Assembly (NCBI GenBank): GCA_964496475.1
Contig: CAZBZS010000018.1
Span: forward strand, 1-41,170
DNA length: 41,170 bases
Source of the DNA: JASLPR01 sp964496475
Lineage (GTDB): Bacteria; Chloroflexota; UBA11872; VXNJ01
Direction: 5' to 3'
The notes under the pieces were generated by a model. That model ran no database searches. It saw only the letters and a program-made list of their open reading frames with translations, and had not been told where the DNA came from. Both the position numbers and the translations under genes were made by a program. Within the stretch, counting starts at the first letter, position 1, and each line of letters starts with the position of its first letter. Shown here piece after piece: positions 1-8,364 of the stretch.

Positions 1-1581
1 TCGCTCGTGGTTCAGCTCTACGCGGTGGGTTACATGCGAGGCGACCCGGGCATCCACGGGTATTTCGCGGTCGTAGCGCTGTTTACGGCAGCAATGCTGG
101 GTCTGGTGCTGGCGAACAACCTGATCATCCTCTACGTGTCCTGGGAATTGGTGGGGCTGTGCTCGTATCTGCTGATCGGCTACTGGTGGGAGAAGCCATC
201 GGCAAGGGAAGCGGCGAAAAAAGCGTTTGTGACGACTCGCATCGGCGATGTGGGGCTGTTGATCGGAATCCTGGTCCTGTTCAAAGCGACGGGAAGTTTC
301 GAAATCGACCAGATTTTCGCTCAGCTCAGAGTTGGGGCGATTCCGGGAGAGACGGTCACGCTGGCGGCGATCCTCATGTTTCTGGGGGCGATGGGGAAAT
401 CGGGCCAGTTCCCCCTGCATGTGTGGCTGCCCGACGCGATGGAAGGCCCGACGCCGGTGAGCGCGTTGATCCACGCGGCGACGATGGTGACGGCGGGCGT
501 TTACCTAGTGGCTCGGATGTTCCCGCTATTTGTGGCCAGCGACGTGGCGATGCTGGTGGTGCTGACAATCGGCACGATCACAGCGATCTTGGCGGCGCTG
601 CTGGCGCTGGTGGAAACGGATATGAAACGGGTGTTGGCGTATTCAACGATCAGCCAGCTCGGATACATGATGTTCGCGCTGGGGACGGGGAGCGTGACGG
701 CGGCGATGTTGCATCTGGGGGGGCACGCCTTCTTCAAGGCGCTCTTGTTCCTAGGCGCTGGGGCGGTGATGCACAGCACGGGTGGGATCGTTGACATCAA
801 CAGGCTGGGCGGGTTGCGACGAAAGATGCCGGTAACGACCTGGACTTTTGTCATCGGGGCGCTCTCGCTGGCCGGCTTTCCGCTACTGAGCGGATTCTGG
901 AGCAAGGATCTGATTTTGAGTTCGGCGTTCGACGGAGGGCACTGGGTGACGTTCGTGGTGGGGGTGGTGACCGCCGGGCTGACGGCGTTTTATATGTTCC
1001 GGGTTATCTTTCGAGTCTTCTTCGGCGAGGCGCGCTCGGACGAGGCGCGTAACGCGCATCCCGCGGAGCGTTTACTGACGCTTCCACTGGTCGTGTTGGC
1101 GTTTTTCGCGGTCGTCTTCGGCTGGTTGGGTTCGCAGCTAGTGGGCGATCCCTTCGGGCGATTCGTGTTCGCCGTCGAGCAGGTCGAGGCACACGGGGAG
1201 TCGATCTGGGTGATCGTCGCGTCGTCGGCGGCGGCGATCGCAGGAATCCTAACGGCTTACTCGGTATATCAAAGAAATCGGCCCCCTGCAGCCTCGATCC
1301 GCGCGGCGGCCGGCGGAATTCATACGTTTCTGGCAAAGAGTGCGTATATAGATGCCATGTACCAATGGATGATCGACAACGTGAGCCTCGGCCTAGCGGC
1401 TTTCGTGGCGGTGTTCGACCGGCGGGTAGTAAATGACGCGGGGGTGGACGGAGCGGGGGCTTCCGTTCGTCTCTCTGGAAGAACTCTGCGCCGAAGCGTA
1501 ACCGGACTTCTGTACAACTATGCGGCATTGATGGTGGTCGGAATTCTGGCGCTGGCAATCGGCCTCGTGCTGGCTGGCTGA
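1..1581 (+). CDS. nuoL: NADH-quinone oxidoreductase subunit L, 5'-truncated by the window edge
   Basis: Antiporter-like membrane subunit of respiratory complex I, taking part in proton pumping. The frame is open from base 1, so the N-terminus lies outside the window. About 525 residues are visible, against roughly 600-650 in the family. The conserved core is clear: WELVGLCSYLLIGYW near the visible start, the GKSGQFPLHVWLPDAMEGPTP segment, HAATMVTAGVYL, and STISQLGYM. The C-terminal part has the spaced hydrophobic stretches expected for the last helices and the lateral helix of NuoL. The gene ends two bases before nuoM, with nuoN next, giving the usual L-M-N order. Identification is firm; only the start is missing. 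Confidence 0.96.
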   Translation, partial: SLVVQLYAVGYMRGDPGIHGYFAVVALFTAAMLGLVLANNLIILYVSWELVGLCSYLLIGYWWEKPSAREAAKKAFVTTRIGDVGLLIGILVLFKATGSFEIDQIFAQLRVGAIPGETVTLAAILMFLGAMGKSGQFPLHVWLPDAMEGPTPVSALIHAATMVTAGVYLVARMFPLFVASDVAMLVVLTIGTITAILAALLALVETDMKRVLAYSTISQLGYMMFALGTGSVTAAMLHLGGHAFFKALLFLGAGAVMHSTGGIVDINRLGGLRRKMPVTTWTFVIGALSLAGFPLLSGFWSKDLILSSAFDGGHWVTFVVGVVTAGLTAFYMFRVIFRVFFGEARSDEARNAHPAERLLTLPLVVLAFFAVVFGWLGSQLVGDPFGRFVFAVEQVEAHGESIWVIVASSAAAIAGILTAYSVYQRNRPPAASIRAAAGGIHTFLAKSAYIDAMYQWMIDNVSLGLAAFVAVFDRRVVNDAGVDGAGASVRLSGRTLRRSVTGLLYNYAALMVVGILALAIGLVLAG

Positions 1582-1583
1582 GC

Positions 1584-3035
1584 ATGCTGTACCTGCTGGT
1601 CGGTCTGAACTTGATCGTTGGGGCAGCGATATTTGCGCTTCCGGCGGACAGGAAGAATCTTCCGCGGTGGTTTGCGCTGGCGACGGCGGTGGTATCGCTG
1701 GCGATGACGATCGCCGTGTTCGCCGGGTACGACCGGGACGTCGGCGGGTATCAATTTCAGCGCTCGTTGGAATGGCTGCCGTCGATCGGGATCAGCCTGG
1801 ATGTCGGGGTGGATGGCATCTCATCGCCGATGGTGCTGTTGACAGGAGTGGTGGTGTTCGCTGCGGTTCTGATTTCCTGGGGAATTGAGGACCGGCCGCG
1901 TGAGTATTTCGCCCTGATGATGTTGTTGGTGGCAGGTACGTTTGGCGTTTTCGTGGTGCTGGACCTATTTTTCCTCTTCTTTTTTTATGAGGTGGCGGTG
2001 CTGCCTATGTTCCTGCTGATCGGCGTGTGGGGCAGCACGAGGAAGGCGTATGCGTCGATGAAGCTGGTGATGTTCCTGCTGGCGGGAAGCATTCTGGTGT
2101 GGGCGGCGCTGCTGGTGCTCTACTTCGATGCGGGGATTGGAAGTTTCAACATCCTGGAGCTTGAACAGGCCGGCGTGGACACCACGGTGGCCAGGGTGAT
2201 ATTTCCGCTGTTCTACGTCGGGTTCGGGGTGCTGGCCGGGATGTGGCCGTTTCATACCTGGTCGCCTGACGGCCATGTGGCGGCGCCGACAGCGGTGAGC
2301 ATGCTGCACGCAGGGGTGCTGATGAAGCTGGGAGCGTACGGCATCATTCGAGTGGGAATGCAGCTGGTTCCGGAGGGGGCGTCGTACTGGCTGGGAATAT
2401 TCCTAGCGCTGGCGGTGGTGAACGTGGTGTACGGGGCGATTGCGGCGATGGGACAGCGGGATTTGAAATTCGTCATCGGGTACTCAAGCGTAAGTCATAT
2501 GGGGTACGTGCTGATGGGGATTGGGAGTATGACGGTGGTGGGAATGAACGGGGCGGTATTGCAAATGTTTTCCCATGGGGTGATGACGGCCCTGTTCTTT
2601 GCCATGGTCGGGGTCATCTACGACCGGGCCCACACGCGGGAGATCGGTGCGTTCAGCGGGATGGCCAAGGTGATGCCCAAGTTCAGCGTGCTATTCATTG
2701 TGGGTGGGTTGGCCTCGTTGGGGCTGCCGGGCCTTTCAGGGTTTGCGGCCGAATTTCTGGTCTTCGTGGGAACGTTCGAGACGGCGCCGTGGATGGCGGT
2801 GCTGGGAATCATCGGAGTGGCGATCACGGCGACGTACATCTTGCGCCTGGTGGCCCGGATGTTCTTTGGCCCGGTCATGGAAAAATGGCAGGGCCTGCCG
2901 GACGCCAACCGGCTCGAAACAGCGGTCGGGGTGATGCTGGTGGGCCTGCTGGTGCTGTTCGGCGTGTATCCGCAGCTGATCGTGGGAACGATCGACGTGT
3001 CGGCGATACCGCTGCTGGCGAGTCTTGGGGGTTAG
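1584..3035 (+). CDS. nuoM: NADH-quinone oxidoreductase subunit M
   Basis: Second antiporter-like proton-pumping subunit of complex I, 483 residues, close to the family's usual length. Visible hallmarks are FFFYEVAVLPMFLLIG, the FHTWSPDGHVAAPTAVSMLHAGVLMKLG region with its conserved lysine, and the SSVSHMGYVLMG segment. The protein is hydrophobic throughout, as expected for about 14 helices. The ATG lies two bases after the nuoL stop, and its stop codon abuts the nuoN ATG directly, so the three genes are surely one operon with coupled translation. Nothing looks damaged. Confidence 0.97.
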   Translation: MLYLLVGLNLIVGAAIFALPADRKNLPRWFALATAVVSLAMTIAVFAGYDRDVGGYQFQRSLEWLPSIGISLDVGVDGISSPMVLLTGVVVFAAVLISWGIEDRPREYFALMMLLVAGTFGVFVVLDLFFLFFFYEVAVLPMFLLIGVWGSTRKAYASMKLVMFLLAGSILVWAALLVLYFDAGIGSFNILELEQAGVDTTVARVIFPLFYVGFGVLAGMWPFHTWSPDGHVAAPTAVSMLHAGVLMKLGAYGIIRVGMQLVPEGASYWLGIFLALAVVNVVYGAIAAMGQRDLKFVIGYSSVSHMGYVLMGIGSMTVVGMNGAVLQMFSHGVMTALFFAMVGVIYDRAHTREIGAFSGMAKVMPKFSVLFIVGGLASLGLPGLSGFAAEFLVFVGTFETAPWMAVLGIIGVAITATYILRLVARMFFGPVMEKWQGLPDANRLETAVGVMLVGLLVLFGVYPQLIVGTIDVSAIPLLASLGG

Positions 3036-4487
3036 ATGAACGGCGGCGATTTCGTTTTCTTCATGCCCGAACTGATTCTGGTGGGCACGGCGATCGCGGT
3101 GTGGGGGGTGGACCTGTTCACGCCGGAGGAGCGGAAGCCGGACCTGGCCTGGCCGGCAGCGGCAGGGACGTTGGTAGCCGGGGCGTTTCTGGCGCTTTCC
3201 TGGGGAGAAAACCGGGAAGTGTTCTTGGGGACTGTGCAGCTGGGCGATTACTCGCTGTTTTTCAGGGTCATATTCCTCGCGATCGCGTTCTTCGTGATTG
3301 TGGGTTCGCCGGGCTATGTGCGGCGCAACCTGAAGAACGGTGGTGAGTTCTATGGGTTGATCCTGATGTCCACGGTTGGCGCCATGGTAATCGCGTCGGC
3401 ACGGGAATTTCTGACGGCCTATATAGCGCTTGAGCTGGTGACATTTGGGTTCTATGTGCTGTCCGCGCACGCACGGCAGGAACCGCGATCGAATGAGGCC
3501 GGGGCGAAGTACCTTATCCTGGGTGCATTTTCGTCTGGATTACTTCTTTTTGGAATCAGCCTGGTTTTTGGAGTCACGGGCAGCACGTTCTACCTCGACA
3601 TCGCGGTGGCGATCGAGAATTCGGGCGATCTGGGGCTTGTCTGGATGCTGGGAGTGGCGTTGCTGCTGGCCGGGCTCGGTTTCAAGGTCGCGGTGTTTCC
3701 GTTCCATTCCTGGGCGCCAGACGTGTATGAAGGGGCGCCGCTGCCGATCACGGCGTTCCTTTCGGTGGGTTCAAAGGCAGCGGGCTTCGCCTTTTTGATC
3801 AGGCTATTCGCCGAGGGGCTTGCGCCGGTGGCTTCGGATTGGCGAGTGGCGATTGGGATAGTCGCGGTGCTGACGATGACATTTGGAAACCTGGTGGCTA
3901 TTCAACAAACGAATATCAAGCGACTGTTGGCGTACTCAAGTATCGCCCAGGCGGGTTATGTGCTGGTAGGGCTTGCGGTGCTGACGGCGGAGACGACGGC
4001 CGGGATGCTGCTCCATCTGGCGGGTTACACAGTGACGAATCTGGGGGCGTTCTTGGCGATCATTTACTTCTACAATATGACGGGAAAAGAGGAGATCGCC
4101 GATTTTCGGGGTATGTACCGACGCTCGCTGTTGATGACGCTCGTCCTGGCGGTATCGCTCCTGTCGTTGGCCGGGATGCCGCTCTTCGCCGGGTTCGTGA
4201 CGAAGTTTTATCTCTTCACGGCCGCGGCAGCCAGTGGAATGTGGTGGCTGATTTCGCTTGCCATAGCAAACAGCATCCTGTCGGTCTACTACTATCTGCT
4301 GGTGCTGCGACAGGCGTCTATCACCCCGGAGAGCGAAGAGGATGCGCAGCGCCCGCGGTTTCGACTGCCGTTCCACGCTATGGCTTTGCTGACGGTGCTG
4401 GCGGTGCTGGTGATATGGATCGGGGTGTATCCGGCGGTATTTGTGGAAGCGGCGGAGGCCGGGGCGAGCACCCTGTTCAGCGGCTAA
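3036..4487 (+). CDS. nuoN: NADH-quinone oxidoreductase subunit N
   Basis: Third antiporter-like membrane subunit of complex I, 483 residues, full length. Typical motifs are ALELVTFGFYVLSA, FKVAVFPFHSWAPDVYEGAP, the SVGSKAAGFAFLIRL stretch with the conserved lysine, and SSIAQAGYVLVGL. The ATG follows the nuoM stop with no gap. Together with nuoL and nuoM it forms the distal end of a nuo operon whose earlier genes would lie left of the window. The NADH-binding subunits NuoE and NuoF are encoded about 15 kb to the right, in a separate unit. Confidence 0.97.
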   Translation: MNGGDFVFFMPELILVGTAIAVWGVDLFTPEERKPDLAWPAAAGTLVAGAFLALSWGENREVFLGTVQLGDYSLFFRVIFLAIAFFVIVGSPGYVRRNLKNGGEFYGLILMSTVGAMVIASAREFLTAYIALELVTFGFYVLSAHARQEPRSNEAGAKYLILGAFSSGLLLFGISLVFGVTGSTFYLDIAVAIENSGDLGLVWMLGVALLLAGLGFKVAVFPFHSWAPDVYEGAPLPITAFLSVGSKAAGFAFLIRLFAEGLAPVASDWRVAIGIVAVLTMTFGNLVAIQQTNIKRLLAYSSIAQAGYVLVGLAVLTAETTAGMLLHLAGYTVTNLGAFLAIIYFYNMTGKEEIADFRGMYRRSLLMTLVLAVSLLSLAGMPLFAGFVTKFYLFTAAAASGMWWLISLAIANSILSVYYYLLVLRQASITPESEEDAQRPRFRLPFHAMALLTVLAVLVIWIGVYPAVFVEAAEAGASTLFSG

Positions 4488-4517
4488 AGGTCGACGCCAG
4501 CGGAGGCCGAGAAAGAC

Positions 4518-4886
4518 ATGCGCCAAGCGGAGTTTGAGGCTATCACGGCAGCGGCGATGGACGAGCTGCCAGCCAAGCTGTTGAACGCCCTGGAGAACGT
4601 TGTGGTGACGGTGGCTGACCAACCAGACCCGGATGATCTGGCCGAGGCGGGCCTTGAGCCAAACGAGGAGGTCTATGGGCTGTACGTCGGCATCCCGCTA
4701 ACCCAGCGAACAACTGGCTACACGATGGTCGTCCCGGACCGTATTACGCTCTACAAAGTGCCGCTGGAGCGCGACTTTCGTGACCCGGACGAATTACGAG
4801 CCCAGATTCGACGGACGGTTCTGCATGAAATCGGGCATGCATACGGGATGGACGAACAGGCGCTAGCGGAGCAAGGATTCGATTAG
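4518..4886 (+). CDS. zincin-like metallopeptidase (PF06262/MMP family)
   Basis: Small 122-residue protein with the zinc-binding signature HEIGHAYGMDE near residues 101-111 (HExxHxxGxD), preceded by an acidic N-terminal half and the segment YGLYVGIPLTQR. Length and motif position fit the minimal zincin family PF06262, whose members are about 110-130 residues; its substrates are poorly known. No signal peptide, so probably cytoplasmic. It starts 30 bases after nuoN on the same strand and may be co-transcribed with it. Its stop overlaps the end of a convergent reverse-strand reading frame. Confidence 0.85.
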   Translation: MRQAEFEAITAAAMDELPAKLLNALENVVVTVADQPDPDDLAEAGLEPNEEVYGLYVGIPLTQRTTGYTMVVPDRITLYKVPLERDFRDPDELRAQIRRTVLHEIGHAYGMDEQALAEQGFD

Positions 4887-5047
4887 GCGTTCGACGGATT
4901 ATCCGGGGGGCCGGTCCCGCCGCGAAAGCGATCGAGAAGTTCCCCTGGCGGGGGAGAGAACACGCCGTAGCGCCGCTCCAATAGGGCGTCGATCTGGTGC
5001 ACCTTGCGAGTTGCCCATTCCCTAGTAACAGCCGCGCCAAGGCCGTC
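4883..5047 (-). pseudogene. C-terminal remnant of an unidentified gene
   Basis: A reverse-strand frame of 54 codons ends exactly against the zincin gene (TAA at 4885-4883). It reads like genuine protein, with segments such as RKVHQIDALLERRYGVF and PPPGELLDRFRGG, and it has GC-rich third positions. An in-frame TAG at 5050-5048 closes it upstream. No ATG is present; the only possible start is a GTG at 5002, which would leave 39 residues. The best explanation is the tail of a gene whose front part has been lost or scrambled, because the adjacent 800 bases hold no convincing gene. I do not recognise the family. A small intact gene starting at the GTG is the alternative. Confidence 0.4.
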
Positions 5048-5778
5048 CTATGGAATCAATTTTATTGTGAAGCTGCCCACTAACTTTTGCCCCTCTGAAT
5101 CCTCCAAAACCCACTTTACAGCTCACTTGAGCTGAGAACCGGCGCCCCGATTCTGGCCGGGTATCACCCGAATAATTGTTACCTTCGATCACCACCGGCA
5201 CCACAACTGTGCCGCCACCATCGGCTGAACCGGTACAAATCGCACCGACCATGACGCGAATGTCGCTCGACGACGGGGAGTTGCACATTGAGTGTCGAGG
5301 CCCGTCATTGCCGACCCCGGGATGGGCCATTCCGCACCAGTCCGTCCATGACACCGCGCCCTTCGTCGGACCGCGGCCCGCTAACGAACAACGTCAGATA
5401 GCGAGAGCTCGACTCATTCTGTGCAGCTACATTCGATCCGTCAAAGGGGCCGCATGTTCGTTTTTGATGAGCATCCTGTTACTGTCGTAATGGCGTGCGT
5501 CACAGTTCGCATGAGGCTCACACCGCTCAGTCGGAAGAATCCTGTCGATCCACCAAGCAAGGCCGTCCTGCCAACTGCGATTACGCGTTTCTTGGAATCC
5601 ATCGGGCGTCGAGATCGCAAGGACACCCGCAAACCTGAAATACCGATCCCGATCGTTGGCCGGGATTGCCGATGCGATTGTATCTTCCACCGCCATCAGG
5701 GCGCCCCGACCGAGAGCGGTGGTTTCAAAAAAAGTCCCCTTTGATTGAAAAAAGTCGTACCCACAGGTTTGCTCGGGA
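5048..5778. other. gene-poor interval left of dnaA
   Basis: No convincing gene on either strand: the open frames are short, overlap in both directions and match no family I know. Compared with flanking genes, the sequence loses the strong plus-strand G bias. Just before the dnaA promoter there are two A-runs followed by GTC (around 5729-5738 and 5750-5758), a short direct repeat that could be incidental or part of an origin-proximal element. A decayed gene next to the remnant at 4883-5047 is plausible. Confidence 0.4.
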
Positions 5779-5808
5779 TTGAAAGGCGCGTCCCGAGTGG
5801 CATATCAT
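5779..5808 (+). promoter_or_regulatory. probable dnaA promoter
   Basis: TTGAAA at 5779-5784 (5 of 6 to TTGACA) and TATCAT at 5803-5808 (5 of 6 to TATAAT) are separated by 18 bases. Initiation would fall near 5815, about 50 bases upstream of the dnaA start. No other good sigma-70-like pair was seen in this gap. Confidence 0.5.
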
Positions 5809-5866
5809 TTCTCCCACGCAGCGTTTCGGGCATGGCTGCCACAGTCCGCGATGGGGAGTCCAACTG

Positions 5867-7219
5867 TTGATTGACCGCTCCACTTGGGATGCCGCGCTGG
5901 GGACACTTGAAGTCCAAATGAGTAGCGGCCAATTCGCCGCCTGGCTCAAGGACAGTCATTTTGTGGAAGGCGGCGCGAGCCGGTTGGTAGTGGGGGTTCC
6001 CAACGCGTTTGCACGCGAAACAATCGAACGAAATTATCGGCCGATAGTGGATGAAGCGGTCTGTGATATTGCCGGTCGTAAGATTGCCGTTACTTTTGTC
6101 ATTGATGGGCAGCTGACGGGGAAGCAGCCGTCAGTAGGTCCGTCGGCCGAGCAGCGTGGGGGCAGAAAGTCTGAGACAGCAGCGGACTTGAAGCACACGT
6201 TGGCGAGCAGGTTTAGCTTTGATAGCTACGTGGTGGGACGCGGAAATCAGCTGGCGCACGCTGCTGCTAAACGTGTAAGCGAGAGCCCGGGAAAGACCTA
6301 CAATCCACTGTTCATCTACGGTGGGGTGGGGCTGGGAAAAACGCATCTGCTGCGCGCCATCGCAGGCGCTATCGGGGAAACGTCTCCAAGCGTAAATATC
6401 CTGTACGCAACTTCTGAGGACTTTACTAATGATCTTGTGGGTGCGATCCGGGGAGGGCGTACGGCCCAACTGCGGACCAAATATCGGTCCGTGGACGTAC
6501 TTTTATTGGATGATGTCCAGTTCGTAGCAGGACGCGAATCGACTCAGGAGGAGCTGTTCCATACATTTGACTCGCTGCATTCCCAAGGCAAGCAGATCGT
6601 GTTCACCAGCGATCGCACCCCTCATGAGATCCAGCCGCTCTCCGACCGGCTGGTGACGAGATTCGCCTGCGGCCTGGTAGCTGATGTGCAACCGCCGGAC
6701 GTGGAAACGCGGATGGCGGTGCTCCGGACGAGGGCAAGGGCTGGCGGAGTGTTGCTGCCCGATGCGGTGGCTGAATACATGGCGACCAGGATCACTCGAA
6801 ATATCCGCGATCTTGAAGGAGCGCTGACCAGAGTCATAGCATTTGCCGATCTAAACGGGGGCAAGCTGGAGGTCGAATCCGCTAAGGCGGCGCTGAGCGG
6901 CCTGTCCTACGGAGGCGCGAGACGGATTGTGGCGCCGGAAGACGTCCTTGAGGAAGTGGCGGAACACTATCGGGTCGAGATGTCCGCTCTTCTGGGACCG
7001 AGCCGCAGGCGGGACGTAAGTCATCCCCGGCAGGTCGCGATGTACTTAATTCGGGATATGACCAGCCAATCGCTGCCGGCGATTGGCACCGCTTTGGGGG
7101 GACGCGATCATTCCACGATCGTGCATGGCTACCAGAAGGTGGCAGGCAGGTTGGAGGCTGACTCAGATCTGGCTGGCAGCATCGAATCCATTCGGGCGGC
7201 CGTCCTAGGGCGGCAGTGA
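5867..7219 (+). CDS. dnaA: chromosomal replication initiator DnaA
   Basis: AAA+ ATPase that binds DnaA boxes and opens oriC; 450 residues, normal length. Domain I is at about residues 1-80 and domain II is a short variable linker. Domain III has Walker A GGVGLGKTHLLRA and Walker B VLLLDDVQF, then the sensor region TSDRTPHEI. Domain IV carries the DnaA signature in the C-terminal 90 residues (SHPRQVAMYLIRDMT followed by GGRDHSTIVHGYQKV). The TTG start is supported by GGGGAG eight bases upstream and by the absence of another start between it and the upstream stop. It is followed by a box-bearing intergenic region and parA-parB, the usual origin arrangement. Confidence 0.97.
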   Translation: MIDRSTWDAALGTLEVQMSSGQFAAWLKDSHFVEGGASRLVVGVPNAFARETIERNYRPIVDEAVCDIAGRKIAVTFVIDGQLTGKQPSVGPSAEQRGGRKSETAADLKHTLASRFSFDSYVVGRGNQLAHAAAKRVSESPGKTYNPLFIYGGVGLGKTHLLRAIAGAIGETSPSVNILYATSEDFTNDLVGAIRGGRTAQLRTKYRSVDVLLLDDVQFVAGRESTQEELFHTFDSLHSQGKQIVFTSDRTPHEIQPLSDRLVTRFACGLVADVQPPDVETRMAVLRTRARAGGVLLPDAVAEYMATRITRNIRDLEGALTRVIAFADLNGGKLEVESAKAALSGLSYGGARRIVAPEDVLEEVAEHYRVEMSALLGPSRRRDVSHPRQVAMYLIRDMTSQSLPAIGTALGGRDHSTIVHGYQKVAGRLEADSDLAGSIESIRAAVLGRQ

Positions 7220-7338
7220 TCCCGCAGGGCTTCCCGGCGAGCCACCCTGTGATGCATGCCCTTGCAATTAACTGACTCTTGTAGAGCGAGTGGATCAAGC
7301 GTTGGTAGGCTGCGGGCCCGCTGTGGGTGCAGGTCCGG

Positions 7339-7347
7339 TTATCCCCA
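7339..7347 (+). promoter_or_regulatory. DnaA box (8/9)
   Basis: TTATCCCCA differs from TTATCCACA at one position. It is the leftmost strong candidate box of the dnaA-parA gap. Confidence 0.5.
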
Positions 7348-7389
7348 CACCTTTGAAATTAGCCGGCAGCCGTCCCCAAATTCAGGCAA

Positions 7390-7398
7390 CTATCCACA
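7390..7398 (+). promoter_or_regulatory. DnaA box (8/9)
   Basis: CTATCCACA differs from the consensus only at its first base. It shares orientation with the box at 7339 and lies about 50 bases from it. Confidence 0.5.
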
Positions 7399-7476
7399 CT
7401 GTTGTCCAATGGTAATAGGTCGTAGCACACGCCGGTTTCACAGGTTTGGGGCCGCGATATCCACGTTTCCACAGCA

Positions 7477-7495
7477 CCGACGACTAATACGTCGG
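7477..7495. repeat. inverted repeat in the origin/par promoter region
   Basis: CCGACG and CGTCGG flank the seven-base spacer ACTAATA. TATAAC (7498-7503), a possible -10 element for parA, follows at once. It could be an operator or a small hairpin near the start of the par transcript. Confidence 0.35.
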
Positions 7496-7617
7496 TCTAT
7501 AACACATTTATGGCTGTATGCAGACACGTGGACGGACTGGATCAGCTCGAATCGTAGGGTGTAATCATCAAATTACCTGACGGGAGGGTAGAAAAAAAAC
7601 GGGGAGTTGTATGGACA

Positions 7618-8364
7618 GTGGCGAATCAGAAGGGTGGGGTTGGTAAGACCGCAACAGCCGTGAATCTGGCCGCGGCGCTCGCGGCAGTAGGGAAGCGGGT
7701 GTTGCTGGTGGACACGGATCCACAGGCCAGTGCTACGAACAATTTGCTGGCAGCGCGAAGTGGGGTGGGGGATGTGTACCGGGTGATGAGGGGGGAGCTA
7801 TCGATCGGGGAAGCCGTAAAGAAGGGGAATGTGGATGGACTAGATGTCTTGGGCGCGAACGAGGACCTGGTGGCGATCGAGGTGGAGATGGTGGGAATGG
7901 AAGGAAGGGAACGGGTGCTGGCGAGGGTATTGGGAAAGGTGCGGGATTTGTATGATTACGTGGTGGTGGACTCTCCACCGACGATGGGGTTGTTGACGAT
8001 AAACTCACTGGTGGCAGCGGAGAGGGTATTGGTGCCGGTGCAATGTGAATACCTAGCGCTGGAGGGGTTGACAAGGCTTATGGGAACGCTCGACAGGGTC
8101 GCGGCGTTGAGGGGACTGGAGAGGATCGGACGACTTTATGTGCTGACTATGTACGATCGGCGGAATAACCTGGCGCGGGATGTGGTGCGTGATGTGCGAG
8201 ATCATTTTGGCGCGGAGGTGGCTCGAACGGTGATACCCAGGGCGGTGAAGGTAGCGGAGGCGCCCGGATTTGGCCGGACGGTGCTGGAACACGACCCGGG
8301 AGGGGTGGCGAGTCTGGCGTATAGGGTGCTGGCGGAAGAGGTTGTGAATGACGTCGGGGCGTAG
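7618..8364 (+). CDS. parA: chromosome-partitioning ATPase ParA/Soj
   Basis: Walker-type ATPase that moves ParB-parS complexes. Deviant Walker A KGGVGKTATAVNLAAAL sits at the very N-terminus, followed by DTDPQAS and by DYVVVDSPPTMG near residue 120. Length is 248 residues from GTG 7618. The start is odd: ParA proteins normally begin with a beta-strand just before ANQKGGVGKT, and the codons upstream here (7606-7617, reading VVWT) encode such a strand in frame. That frame is open back to 7558 but has no ATG, GTG or TTG. Either GTG 7618 is used (GGGGAG 11 bases upstream) and the strand is lost, or a rare start such as ATC 7564/7567 is used. It overlaps parB by 17 bases. Confidence 0.93.
   Translation: MANQKGGVGKTATAVNLAAALAAVGKRVLLVDTDPQASATNNLLAARSGVGDVYRVMRGELSIGEAVKKGNVDGLDVLGANEDLVAIEVEMVGMEGRERVLARVLGKVRDLYDYVVVDSPPTMGLLTINSLVAAERVLVPVQCEYLALEGLTRLMGTLDRVAALRGLERIGRLYVLTMYDRRNNLARDVVRDVRDHFGAEVARTVIPRAVKVAEAPGFGRTVLEHDPGGVASLAYRVLAEEVVNDVGA

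Larger units (their letters stand above)
7220..7557. other. probable chromosomal origin region (oriC) between dnaA and parA
   Basis: An intergenic stretch with no convincing gene. It holds TTATCCCCA at 7339-7347 and CTATCCACA at 7390-7398, each 8 of 9 to the DnaA box TTATCCACA. Weaker candidates are ATATCCACG at 7457-7465 and GTTTCCACA at 7465-7473 (both 7 of 9), all on the same strand. Composition becomes less GC-rich rightwards (from about 7480), which could serve as an unwinding element. The location next to dnaA and the par genes is the classic one, but I could not confirm it with a skew calculation. Confidence 0.6.

Noticed and set aside
159..794. 211-codon frame inside nuoL
   Set aside because: Shadow of nuoL in another frame, rich in Gly, Arg and Asp as expected from a GC-rich gene.
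5176..5490. 104-codon plus-strand frame in the gap before dnaA
   Set aside because: No SD, unnatural composition, no recognised motif, and competing frames on the other strand.
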